Source: JAZOTK01 sp045534775 (lineage in GTDB: Bacteria > Bacillota > Clostridia > RUG12999). Taken from it: a stretch of 43,559 bases of DNA. The notes below the pieces were generated by a model, which saw only the letters and a list, made by a program, of their open reading frames with translations, made no database searches and was not told where the DNA came from. The translations under genes and the position numbers were made by a program. The DNA lies in the NCBI GenBank assembly GCA_045534775.1, contig JAZSKI010000028.1, forward strand, positions 1-43,559. Direction: 5' to 3'. Numbering within the stretch: position 1 is the first letter of the stretch; each line of letters begins with the position of its first letter. Below, piece by piece: positions 8,433 through 14,738 of this stretch.

Positions 8433-9569
8433 ATGAAACGTGATTATTACGAGGTGCTGGGAGTGGAAAAATCCGCTTCGGCTGATGAAATAAAAAAAGC
8501 CTACAGAAAGCTGGCAAAAAAATATCACCCCGACCTTAACCCCGATAATAAGGAAGCTGAGGAGAAATTTAAAGAGGTTAGCGAAGCCTATGAGATATTA
8601 AGTGATGACCAGAAACGTGCCAACTACGACAGATTCGGTCATGACGGACCGGCGGCTTCGGGCTTTGGCGGAGGCGGCTTCGGTGGCTTTGGCGGTGTGG
8701 ATTTTGAAGATTTGGGCGATATTTTCGGCAGCTTTTTCGGTGGTGGCAGCAAAGGTCAAAGAAGAAACGGACCCGTAAAGGGACAGGATATAGAAGTTGA
8801 TGAGGTTATTTCCTTTGAAGAAGCGGCTTTCGGCGTAGAAAAGGAAATAAATTATTCGAGAATAGAGGATTGTCCCGATTGTCACGGCAGTGGTGCAAAG
8901 GCGGGAACGTCGCCCGAAACCTGTAGTGCCTGCGGTGGCAGCGGTCAGGTGAAGAGCGTGCAAAGAACGCCGTTTGGTCAGTTTGCTACAACTCATCAAT
9001 GTAATGTCTGCGGCGGTAGCGGTAAGATTGTAAAAGAACCTTGTCCTACCTGTGACGGTAAAGGAAAGGTAAGAAGGAAGATAAAAGAAAAGGTCAAAAT
9101 TCCTGCGGGAATAGATAACAACCAGACCATATCGGTACAGGGCAAGGGCAGTGCAGGTATGCGAGGCGGTCCTGCGGGAGATTTGTTTGTGACAGTACAT
9201 GTCCGTCCTCATACCATTTTTGAGAGAAGAGGAACAGATGTACTGTGCAATGTACCCATTACCTTTGTGCAGGCGGCACTCGGTGCTGATATTGATGTAC
9301 CTACTCTTCACGGTAAAGTTAAGATGACTGTTCCCGAAGGTACACAGCCAAATACGGAATTTAGGCTCAGGGGGAAAGGTATACCCAATCTCAGAACGAA
9401 AGCGGTAGGCGACCAATATGTAACAGTTGTTGTGGAAGTCCCGAAAAATCTTTCCCAAGAGCAGAAAGGTATTTTAGGGAAATTTGCCGATACTACCAAT
9501 GAGAAAAATTATAACAAACAAAAGAAATTCGGTGATAAGCTGAAAGCCTTTTTAAACGGTGACAAATAA
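8433..9569 (+). CDS. dnaJ: Molecular chaperone DnaJ (Hsp40)
   Basis: A 378-residue type I J-protein that delivers substrates to DnaK and stimulates its ATPase. The J domain (residues 1-70) carries the HPD motif in KKYHPDLNPD. A Gly/Phe-rich linker follows. The zinc-binding centre shows four CxxCxGxG-type repeats: CPDCHGSG, CSACGGSG, CNVCGGSG and CPTCDGKG. The C-terminal substrate domains end the protein. ATG 8433 gives MKRDYYEVLGV; an upstream in-frame ATG at 8421 would add four residues and sits closer to the ribosome site. It is separated from dnaK by a large stem-loop. Confidence 0.97.
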   Translation: MKRDYYEVLGVEKSASADEIKKAYRKLAKKYHPDLNPDNKEAEEKFKEVSEAYEILSDDQKRANYDRFGHDGPAASGFGGGGFGGFGGVDFEDLGDIFGSFFGGGSKGQRRNGPVKGQDIEVDEVISFEEAAFGVEKEINYSRIEDCPDCHGSGAKAGTSPETCSACGGSGQVKSVQRTPFGQFATTHQCNVCGGSGKIVKEPCPTCDGKGKVRRKIKEKVKIPAGIDNNQTISVQGKGSAGMRGGPAGDLFVTVHVRPHTIFERRGTDVLCNVPITFVQAALGADIDVPTLHGKVKMTVPEGTQPNTEFRLRGKGIPNLRTKAVGDQYVTVVVEVPKNLSQEQKGILGKFADTTNEKNYNKQKKFGDKLKAFLNGDK

Positions 9570-9581
9570 GGGGGAGGCAAA

Positions 9582-10523
9582 ATGAACTGGACAGAAGTAA
9601 CCATAATTACCACTCCCGAAGCTGTGGAAGCGGTAAGCGGAGTTTTATATGAAACGGGCGTAGGCGGCGTTTCCGTGGAAGACCCCACTCTTCTCTTAGA
9701 ATGCAACAGAACCACTAAAGAATGGGATGTTCTTGATAAAGAGGTAGAAGAAAGATACTCGGAGGATAAGGCTGTTATCAAGGCTTATTATGCACCCGAA
9801 AGCAATATGGAAGAAAATTTGTTGCGTATCCGCGAGGGGATAAACCGAGCGGCGGAATTCGTCGAGGTGGGAGATGTTAAGATAAGCTCAGCCATAGTCA
9901 GCGAAGAGGATTGGGAAAACAGCTGGAAAAAGTATTATAAACCCGTTGAGGTAGGCGAAAGAATAATTATTAAACCTTTATGGGAGGAAATTAATACGGA
10001 CCGTGACGTAGTAATAGAGCTTGACCCGGGAATGGCGTTTGGTACAGGGACTCACGAAACTACAAGAATGTGTCTTAAAGTCCTTGAAAAATACGTAAAA
10101 GAAAACAAAAGCCTTTTGGATGTGGGTACGGGAAGCGGTATCCTTTCAATCGGTGCGGCAAAAATGGGTTGCGGTAAAATAACCGCTGTAGATATTGATA
10201 CGGTAGCCGTAAAGGTTGCAAAAGAAAACATCAGCTTAAACGGCGTGGAAGAAAAAATAAACGTGGTTTGCGGGAACCTGACAGACTGTATTGAAAAAGA
10301 AAAATATGGTATAGTGGTAGCAAACATCATAGCCGATGCTATTATAATGTTGTCGGGCGGTATTGCAGATTTTCTTGCAGATGACGGCGTATATATTACA
10401 TCAGGTATAATTAACCACCGGGCAGATGATGTAAAAGCCACCCTGACCGATTGCGGCTTTGAAATTACGGAAGAAATCCGTGAAGGAGACTGGGTCGCAA
10501 TAGTTTGCAGGAAACAGGTATAA
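9582..10523 (+). CDS. prmA: Ribosomal protein L11 methyltransferase PrmA
   Basis: A 313-residue SAM-dependent enzyme that trimethylates ribosomal protein L11. The N-terminal substrate-recognition domain begins MNWTEVTIITTPEAVEAVSG. The catalytic domain shows the PrmA signature DPGMAFGTGTHETTRMCL, then motif I LLDVGTGSGILSIGAAKMG and the acidic residue in AVDIDTVAV; VANIIADAIIML is the conserved NIxA segment. It starts 12 bases after dnaJ with a strong site (GGGGGAGG), as the last gene of the heat-shock operon, a common Firmicutes arrangement. A hairpin follows. Confidence 0.96.
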   Translation: MNWTEVTIITTPEAVEAVSGVLYETGVGGVSVEDPTLLLECNRTTKEWDVLDKEVEERYSEDKAVIKAYYAPESNMEENLLRIREGINRAAEFVEVGDVKISSAIVSEEDWENSWKKYYKPVEVGERIIIKPLWEEINTDRDVVIELDPGMAFGTGTHETTRMCLKVLEKYVKENKSLLDVGTGSGILSIGAAKMGCGKITAVDIDTVAVKVAKENISLNGVEEKINVVCGNLTDCIEKEKYGIVVANIIADAIIMLSGGIADFLADDGVYITSGIINHRADDVKATLTDCGFEITEEIREGDWVAIVCRKQV

Positions 10524-10551
10524 TAAAAATCAGACAGGGCATACTTAATAT

Positions 10552-10582
10552 CAGAAACGCCGATATAAAATCGGCGTTTCTG
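10552..10582 (+). terminator. Terminator of the heat-shock operon
   Basis: CAGAAACGCCGAT (10552-10564) pairs perfectly with ATCGGCGTTTCTG (10570-10582) around a 5-base loop. The stem ends in a TTT-containing arm but no long T run follows. Confidence 0.75.
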
Positions 10583-10687
10583 TAACAATATATACGTATA
10601 GTATGGTAAAATCATCTAAAAACTGTAACAGCCGAATATTTTTTTTGGTATATAATACAGATTATTTTTATTTTTGGAAAAAATCTC

Positions 10688-10716
10688 TTGACAATTCACA
10701 AAAAATCTGATATAAT
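10688..10716 (+). promoter_or_regulatory. Perfect-consensus promoter of the tRNA cluster
   Basis: TTGACA (10688-10693), 17 bases, TATAAT (10711-10716), with an extended -10 (TGATATAAT). It lies 62 bases before the first tRNA, as expected for a stable-RNA operon. Confidence 0.9.
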
Positions 10717-10777
10717 ATCTAAGTCGGTTAGAAAGTCAGCCGATAAGGTAAGTCCCAATTGATAAATTTTAATATTT

Positions 10778-10851
10778 GCGGGTGTAGTTCAATGGTAGAA
10801 TCTCAGCCTTCCAAGCTGATCGCGTGGGTTCGATTCCCATCACCCGCTCCA
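10778..10851 (+). tRNA. tRNA-Gly (anticodon TCC)
   Basis: A 74-base cloverleaf with a fully paired acceptor GCGGGTG/CACCCGC, T loop GGTTCGATTCC, encoded CCA, and anticodon loop CTTCCAA. Confidence 0.97.
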
Positions 10852-10856
10852 TTTAA

Positions 10857-10933
10857 GTGCCTGTAGCTCAGCTGGATAGAGCAATTGCCTTCTAAGCAAT
10901 GGGTCAGGGGTTCGAATCCCTTCAGGCACGCCA
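10857..10933 (+). tRNA. tRNA-Arg (anticodon TCT)
   Basis: A 77-base cloverleaf with acceptor GTGCCTG/CAGGCAC, anticodon loop CTTCTAA, T loop GGTTCGAATCC and encoded CCA. It starts 5 bases after tRNA-Gly. Confidence 0.97.
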
Positions 10934-10939
10934 TTATGT

Positions 10940-11017
10940 GGTGGGTGTAGTTCAGTTGGTTAGAGCGTCAGATTGTGGTTCTGAATGTCGTGGGTTCGAG
11001 TCCCATCTCCCACCCCA
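10940..11017 (+). tRNA. tRNA-His (anticodon GTG)
   Basis: The anticodon loop TTGTGGT sits between TCAGA and TCTGA. G at 10940 can serve as the extra G-1 opposite C73 (11014), the identity feature of tRNA-His. The acceptor has one T-T mismatch (position 6 with 67). CCA is encoded at 11015-11017. Confidence 0.95.
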
Positions 11018-11034
11018 TTTTTTATGTTTATCGT

Positions 11035-11110
11035 TGGGATGTCGCCAAGTGGTAAGGCACCACACTTTGACTGTGGCATTCCGTAGGTTCGAATCCTGCC
11101 ATCCCAGCCA
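11035..11110 (+). tRNA. tRNA-Gln (anticodon TTG)
   Basis: A 76-base cloverleaf with acceptor TGGGATG/CATCCCA, anticodon stem CCACA/TGTGG with loop CTTTGAC, T loop GGTTCGAATCC and encoded CCA. Confidence 0.97.
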
Positions 11111-11121
11111 AAATTTTATAT

Positions 11122-11197
11122 GGGCCATTAGCTCAGTCGGCAGAGCACCTGCCTTTTAAGCAGGGTGTCCCGCGTTCGAATCGCGGATGGCTCACCA
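11122..11197 (+). tRNA. tRNA-Lys (anticodon TTT)
   Basis: A 76-base cloverleaf with acceptor GGGCCAT/ATGGCTC (one G-T pair), anticodon stem CCTGC/GCAGG with loop CTTTTAA and encoded CCA. It is the last tRNA of the cluster; ten bases at its 3' end (GGCTCACCAT, 11189-11198) recur at 12066-12075. Confidence 0.97.
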
Positions 11198-11199
11198 TG

Positions 11200-11230
11200 A
11201 AAAAAGCATCGACTTTGTCGGTGCTTTTTT
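11200..11230 (+). terminator. Terminator of the tRNA cluster
   Basis: AAAAAAGCATCGAC (11200-11213) pairs with GTCGGTGCTTTTTT (11217-11230, one wobble) around TTT and ends in six T. This is a classic intrinsic terminator. Confidence 0.95.
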
Positions 11231-11366
11231 CAATGAAATACGCCTTGCGGCGTGTGAAATATTGTTTCGCAACATGAAAAGGCGTCTTTTATTTCACATT
11301 TTTCTTAAAGAAAAATATTTCATAATCCGTCAGGATTATTTCATATCAACGAAGTTGATATTTCAT
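11231..11366. repeat. Array of short hairpins punctuated by ATTTCAT
   Basis: At least six small palindromes follow one another: ACGCC/GGCGT (11240-11253), TGTT/AACA (11263-11274), AAAAG/CTTTT (11277-11290), ATTTTTCT/AGAAAAAT (11298-11316), AATCC/GGATT (11324-11337) and ATCAAC/GTTGAT (11345-11359). Loops are 3-4 bases. Stem sequences differ completely, but the separators are alike: GTGAAAT, ATGAAA, ATTTCAC, then ATTTCAT three times running. Weaker remnants continue to about 11425. No coding potential is convincing. Function is unknown. Confidence 0.75.
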
Positions 11367-11484
11367 TATCAAAAAATCTCTGCACCTGTTTTGCAAGATG
11401 CTGCTGTTGTGTGTGAAATTACTTTGTAGCTAAATTGATAATTTCAAAAATATCTTCCGGGGGAATAATTACGTTTCTGCTTTG

Positions 11485-11724
11485 TTATTTCAGTAATTCA
11501 TCTATTGTTACATCAAAAACTTTTGCTAAGGACACAAGCTCGATGTCGGTGACAAATCTTTTGCCGCACTCAATTCTTTGGATTGCATTTTTGTCTACAT
11601 CAAGTCCTGACAACTGCAATTTATCCGCCAATATTCTTTGAGATATATTCAAGTTCCTTCTTAGAATTGAAATATTTTTCCCGCAAATATTATTTAATCC
11701 GTCCTTTGATTTGTTAATAAACAT
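11485..11724 (-). CDS. Small XRE-family helix-turn-helix regulator
   Basis: A 79-residue DNA-binding protein. The HTH_3 fold spans most of it: ISILRRNLNISQRILADKLQ gives helices 1-3, then KNAIQRIECGKRFVTDIELVSLAKVFDVTIDELLK completes the Cro/CI-like domain. The start at 11724 (MFINKSKDG) has AAGGAGGG 6 bases upstream on the minus strand; longer frames upstream lack a ribosome site and run through the operator. Upstream lie two 19-bp palindromes that are probable self-binding sites. It sits between two hairpin-rich noncoding stretches next to the tRNA cluster. Target genes other than itself and the adjacent relic cannot be told. Confidence 0.85.
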   Translation of the reverse strand: MFINKSKDGLNNICGKNISILRRNLNISQRILADKLQLSGLDVDKNAIQRIECGKRFVTDIELVSLAKVFDVTIDELLK

Positions 11725-11740
11725 AAAAACCCTCCTTTTT

Positions 11741-11759
11741 TGACATTCAGTACATGACA
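11741..11759. promoter_or_regulatory. Operator-like palindrome O1 (imperfect)
   Basis: TGACATTCA-G-TACATGACA is a diverged copy of the perfect palindrome at 11794-11812. It lies directly upstream of the ribosome site of the XRE gene and overlaps the -35 (11754-11759) of the opposing promoter. Confidence 0.6.
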
Positions 11760-11782
11760 ACAATAAAATTATATGGTATAAT
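11754..11782 (+). promoter_or_regulatory. Promoter facing away from the XRE gene
   Basis: ATGACA (11754-11759), 17 bases, TATAAT (11777-11782), extended -10 TGGTATAAT. It would transcribe the relic at 11835. On the minus strand a TATAAT at 11773-11768 may serve the XRE gene, but I see no clear -35 for it. Confidence 0.6.
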
Positions 11783-11793
11783 AATGACAAATA

Positions 11794-11812
11794 TGACATT
11801 TAGTAAATGTCA
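11794..11812. promoter_or_regulatory. Operator-like perfect palindrome O2
   Basis: TGACATTTA-G-TAAATGTCA is a perfect 9+1+9 palindrome lying 53 bases from O1, close to five helical turns. Probable binding site of the XRE regulator. Confidence 0.65.
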
Positions 11813-11834
11813 AAATTGTATAGGGATGTAAATT

Positions 11835-12042
11835 ATGGCAGTAGCTGCTTTAGTATTGGGGATATGTTCTTTAGCTTTTCCTTTCATTGGTTTATGATAA
11901 ATATGGAAAACTAGTTGAAGAAAAGATGATGAGTGGAAATGTTCATAAATATAAATATAACGAAAACAATAGATTAATTTGCGATGAATGCTATAATAGT
12001 AGCGGTGAAATGGAAAGCAAATATGAGTATTTTTATGAATAA
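11835..12042 (+). pseudogene. Relic joining a short hydrophobic N-terminus and a YD-repeat-like tail
   Basis: ATG 11835 opens MAVAALVLGICSLAFPFIGL and stops at TGA 11895-11897; this looks like the start of a small DUF4190-type membrane protein. In another frame, from about 11893, the sequence reads YDKYGKLVEEKMMSGNV and continues, through KYKYNENNRL and SSGEMESKYEYFYE, to TAA 12040-12042. That tail resembles the YD repeats (YDxxGxL) of Rhs-like and lipoprotein families. Two unrelated ends in different frames, both truncated, indicate a deletion fusion rather than a working gene. It is preceded by a promoter and the palindrome O2. The family assignments are by eye and moderate. Confidence 0.45.
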
Positions 12043-12394
12043 AACAAGTGGCATCTAAACCATTCGGCTCACCATTTTTTTCAGCGATATAAATTTCTGA
12101 GGTCATTTGATATATGTACTTCGTACGCGATATATCTTCGATGCAAGATGCTACCTTCGGCAAAGAGGGAAAAGGAATTTATTACGAGCTTGCGAGTAAC
12201 AAGGTTCTCGGGTACCCAACAGAAATCTTTGATTTCGTGTTGGGTGAGGTTCTTATAGCATATCGCAATGAAACAAAGTGAAGCTATATCGAATTTTTTC
12301 GCGGAGATTTGGTGCGAGGCAGGTTTTTTATGCTCTCCACTTCTCAATGGATTAGTATCGTGTTTTTTTTTGACGGGTATGATTATTTTGTGCT
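12043..12394. repeat. Hairpin-rich noncoding stretch
   Basis: No convincing gene is present. Strong palindromes are: GATATAT-GTAC-TTC-GTAC-GCG-ATATATC (12109-12136); ACCCAACAGAAATC with TTT loop and GATTTC-G-TGTTGGGT (12214-12245, 14 pairs with one bulge); and TATAGC (12254-12259) with GCTATA (12283-12288). The compact stems and 3-base loops resemble the array next to the tRNA cluster. The IS interrupts its right end. Open frames on the minus strand lack ribosome sites and domain features. Confidence 0.5.
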
Positions 12395-12402
12395 TTTCAA
12401 AA

Positions 12403-12427
12403 CTCCCAGTCACACATAAGTATTGGT
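12403..12427 (+). repeat. Left terminal inverted repeat of the IS
   Basis: Identical over 25 bases to the reverse complement of 14164-14188. The outer end is CTCCCAGTC, abutting the target duplication. Confidence 0.9.
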
Positions 12428-12486
12428 AATTATTTTTCTTAATCATTAATTAAAAATTAATGAGAGATTAATTTATCACATGGTTA

Positions 12487-12524
12487 TTTACTTTTTCTAT
12501 ATTATATGGTATAATATAGAAAAA
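12487..12524 (+). promoter_or_regulatory. Palindromic promoter of the passenger gene
   Basis: TTTACT (12487-12492), 17 bases, TATAAT (12510-12515) with extended -10. A perfect 15-bp inverted repeat, 12492-12506 with 12510-12524 and TGG between, contains the -10 and ends right before AGGAGG (12525-12530). Confidence 0.65.
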
Positions 12525-12537
12525 AGGAGGTTTTTAT

Positions 12538-12792
12538 ATGGAGAGACCTATTCTTATTTATACTTATTTGGCATTAACGATTGTTTTGCCTATTATTTTC
12601 AGACTAATAAATCGTAAATTGACATGGGCTAGTATTCCATGTGCTGTAGCTATTGAATTGATTATGTATTGGGACCATTTTTCCTATTATGAAGCAAGAG
12701 GTTTAACCATCTATGCTACAATAATACAAGTTGTAATTATGGTTATAATAACAATTGTACTTAACTTAGTTGGGAAAAAAGCAAATAAATAG
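12538..12792 (+). CDS. Small membrane protein carried by the IS (passenger gene)
   Basis: An 84-residue protein with three predicted membrane segments: about residues 6-22 (IYTYLALTIVLPIIF), 30-45 (ASIPCAVAIELIMYW) and 56-78 (IYATIIQVVIMVIITIVLNL), ending in KKANK. I do not recognise the family and find no catalytic motif. The ribosome site AAAGGAGG is strong and 7 bases from ATG. It has its own extended -10 promoter and a T-tailed terminator, so it is expressed separately from the transposase. It lies inside the inverted repeats and so moves with the element. IS1595-family elements are known to carry passenger genes; the role of this one is unknown. Confidence 0.8.
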   Translation: MERPILIYTYLALTIVLPIIFRLINRKLTWASIPCAVAIELIMYWDHFSYYEARGLTIYATIIQVVIMVIITIVLNLVGKKANK

Positions 12793-12805
12793 TATTCTTT
12801 ATGTA

Positions 12806-12840
12806 GGGTTTTGAACTATGAGGTTCAAGACTCTTTTTTT
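12806..12840 (+). terminator. Terminator between passenger gene and transposase
   Basis: GGGTTTTGAAC (12806-12816) pairs with GTTCAAGACTC (12823-12833), two wobble pairs included, and is followed by seven T (12834-12840). Confidence 0.9.
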
Positions 12841-12938
12841 GTGTGACGACATAAAAAGTAGTCAACCAGACATAAATGAGGACAGTTAGCCTTAATATGA
12901 TTATAATGTAATTTTTAATCAAAGTGAGGTAATGTCTT

Positions 12939-14159
12939 ATGAATACAAAAAAAGCCTATGAATTGATACAAAATATATTGTCTGGATTACCTGAAAAAAG
13001 TAAGCAGTCTGTATTAAACAAATTATTTTCTAATGAAAAGTCTAATGCTGACAGTAGCGCTGAAAAGCAAGAACAACTATTAGAGAAGTGCAGACAATCC
13101 AAAATGGTTGATGGGAAAATGGTATGTCCTGATTGTGGTAGTTTGAATACCATTAAAAATGGGTTCAGAAGTGGAAGACAAAGATATTTATGCAAAGATT
13201 GTACATCCTCTTTTGGCGATACATATGACACATTATTCTTTCATTCTCGCCTTTCTGCTGATAAATGGGAAAAATTAATTTCAATGGTCTTGCTGAAACA
13301 ATCAATCAGAACAATTGCAAAAGATTTGGGTATTCATAAAAATACTGCTATGTTCAATATTAATCGCATTGCAACAATGCTTGAAGAATATGCCAATACA
13401 GATAGTGAGTTTATTAGCATTGTTGAGGCAGACGAATGGTATTATCCTTTATCATTCACAGGAAAAAGGGATAAATCCTTCTTTATAAATGTTCTTGGCA
13501 GAATGCCAAGACACCATAGGTCAAGGGCAGAGAAATTAAAGTATCTTGAAGATGCAGGATTTGATATTTCCATTCTTGATAATATCGATGATGACCAATC
13601 TTCTGTTCTAAAACAAGCAAGTGCAATAAACCATTTAGTAGCAGAAGAAAAGCATAAAAGAGGTATCAGTAATGATTTACTTGCAGTTTTAACATGTGTT
13701 GATAGAACACAATCTAATTTTACTAAATCTTGTTGTTTGGGTAGAATAACTACCAATGATATTTCTACTGAATTAAAAGATTGCTTTGCAGAGGACACAG
13801 TTCTGGTGACAGATAGTCATTCAGCATACAGGGGTTATGCAAAGGCAAATGGCATACATTTAGAACAAATACCTTCAGGACAACACAGTAAAGGTGGCTT
13901 TAATCTTGCAAGGGTTAATAGTTATCATTCAAGATTGACAGACCTAAACTATCCCCATAAAGTTGTTGCAAGTAAAAACTGTAATCGCTATTTTGCATTA
14001 TATCAATGGCAAGATAGAAATAGAAGTAATACTACAAAAGCAAATACAGAGAAACTTATCAATATGGCTTGTCAAAAAGTCAAACTATTTACAAGAAAAA
14101 ATTATGGAAAAGCATTGTTACCATTTGATACAAAGGGATTAATTACAATGCCTGTTTAA
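12939..14159 (+). CDS. IS1595-like transposase (zinc ribbon plus ISXO2-type catalytic domain)
   Basis: A 406-residue transposase. After a variable N-terminus, a zinc ribbon uses CPDCG (about residue 64) and YLCKDC. A helix-turn-helix follows: SIRTIAKDLGIHKNTAMFNINRI. The catalytic domain shows the first Asp in IVEADEWYY and the second in VLVTDSHSAYRGYA; the third position appears to be Asn in ARVNSYHSRLTDLN rather than Glu, as reported for some IS1595-type enzymes. Its gene ends 5 bases before the right inverted repeat. A TATAAT at 12902-12907 with a poor -35 (AGGACA) may be its promoter, so expression is probably low. No frameshift or truncation is seen. Confidence 0.9.
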   Translation: MNTKKAYELIQNILSGLPEKSKQSVLNKLFSNEKSNADSSAEKQEQLLEKCRQSKMVDGKMVCPDCGSLNTIKNGFRSGRQRYLCKDCTSSFGDTYDTLFFHSRLSADKWEKLISMVLLKQSIRTIAKDLGIHKNTAMFNINRIATMLEEYANTDSEFISIVEADEWYYPLSFTGKRDKSFFINVLGRMPRHHRSRAEKLKYLEDAGFDISILDNIDDDQSSVLKQASAINHLVAEEKHKRGISNDLLAVLTCVDRTQSNFTKSCCLGRITTNDISTELKDCFAEDTVLVTDSHSAYRGYAKANGIHLEQIPSGQHSKGGFNLARVNSYHSRLTDLNYPHKVVASKNCNRYFALYQWQDRNRSNTTKANTEKLINMACQKVKLFTRKNYGKALLPFDTKGLITMPV

Positions 14160-14163
14160 GACC

Positions 14164-14188
14164 ACCAATACTTATGTGTGACTGGGAG
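14164..14188 (-). repeat. Right terminal inverted repeat of the IS
   Basis: Reverse complement identical over 25 bases to 12403-12427; its outer end abuts TTTCAAAA at 14189-14196. Confidence 0.9.
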
Positions 14189-14252
14189 TTTCAAAAAATA
14201 AAACGAAAAGAAAATCAATATATTTACAATAGAAAACATCTAAACAATTTGG

Positions 14253-14300
14253 CAAGCCTGAAAAACCGATATTCATACAGATGTCGGTTTTTCAGGCTTG
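14253..14300. terminator. Bidirectional terminator (mainly for spoVAD-spoVAE)
   Basis: CAAGCCTGAAAAACCGA (14253-14269) and TCGGTTTTTCAGGCTTG (14284-14300) form a perfect 17-bp stem. It lies 85 bases beyond the spoVAE stop on the minus strand. Confidence 0.8.
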
Positions 14301-14384
14301 TTTGCACTGCGGCGAGATGTTGTATTATCTTCAAGCACAAAACTATACCTTTGCGATGTTTCACACCTGCGCATGGCTTTCTGC

Positions 14385-14738
14385 TTATTTTTCTTTAGGT
14401 TTAAAAATAAGTGCAAACAGGTAGCCAAACAGGATGGCGGCGGCTATGCCTCCTGCGGCGGCGGTGAAACCGCCTGTCAGAATACCTATAAGCCCGTTTT
14501 CGGTGACGGCTTTTATGGTACCCTTAGCCAGACAGTAGCCGAAGCCCGTCAGGGGGACGGTGGCACCTGCACCTGCCAGCTTTACTAAAGGCTCATATAC
14601 GCCAATCAAGGTTAAAAATGCTCCTATACATACAAAAAGTACTAATATCCGCGCGGCGGTCAGTTTAGTGTAATCAATGAGAAGCTGACCTGCTACGCAA
14701 ATGAGACCGCCTACTATGAAAGCCCATAGAAAGTTCAT
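14385..14738 (-). CDS. spoVAE: Stage V sporulation protein AE (SpoVAE/AEb)
   Basis: A 117-residue integral membrane protein with about four membrane segments, beginning MNFLWAFIVGGLICVAGQLL and containing GAGATVPLTGFGYCLAKG, the characteristic SpoVAE motif. With SpoVAC and SpoVAD it forms the channel that loads dipicolinic acid into the developing spore and releases it in germination, in the spore inner membrane. Its ATG overlaps the spoVAD TGA as ATGA, implying translational coupling. Family length is normal. Unlike most clostridia, spoVAC is not adjacent. Confidence 0.93.
   Translation of the reverse strand: MNFLWAFIVGGLICVAGQLLIDYTKLTAARILVLFVCIGAFLTLIGVYEPLVKLAGAGATVPLTGFGYCLAKGTIKAVTENGLIGILTGGFTAAAGGIAAAILFGYLFALIFKPKEK

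Larger units (their letters stand above)
12395..14196 (+). mobile_element. Complete IS1595-like insertion sequence with passenger gene and 8-bp target duplication
   Basis: The element proper is 12403-14188 (1786 bp). Its ends are perfect 25-bp inverted repeats, 12403-12427 and 14164-14188, beginning CTCCCAGTCACACATAAG. The direct repeat TTTCAAAA flanks it at 12395-12402 and 14189-14196, so the exact insertion can be read. Inside are a small membrane-protein gene (12538-12792) with its own promoter and terminator, and the transposase gene (12939-14159). An 8-bp duplication and a zinc-ribbon plus ISXO2-type transposase fit the IS1595 family. Intact gene, perfect ends and perfect duplication indicate a recent, probably functional insertion. 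Confidence 0.9.

Noticed and set aside
8598..9458. 286-residue minus-strand frame
   Set aside because: It is antisense to dnaJ, which is unmistakable; the frame is open only through codon bias.
11231..11425. CRISPR-like periodic array
   Set aside because: The constant words are only about 7 bases and the variable parts are palindromes of 14-19 bases; no cas genes are near and there is no 24-37 base repeat.
11187..11429. 80-residue frame on the plus strand
   Set aside because: It starts inside tRNA-Lys and runs through the terminator and hairpin array; there is no ribosome site.
11810..12446. Two minus-strand frames of 117 and 121 residues
   Set aside because: They run across palindromes and the IS end, have no ribosome site, and their composition follows the hairpin repeats.
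12841..12900. Left end of the IS immediately before the transposase, leaving the small gene outside
   Set aside because: No copy of the inverted repeat lies here; the 25-bp match and the target duplication place the end at 12403.
14298..14588. 96-residue plus-strand frame
   Set aside because: It is antisense to spoVAE and overlaps the terminator stem; no ribosome site.
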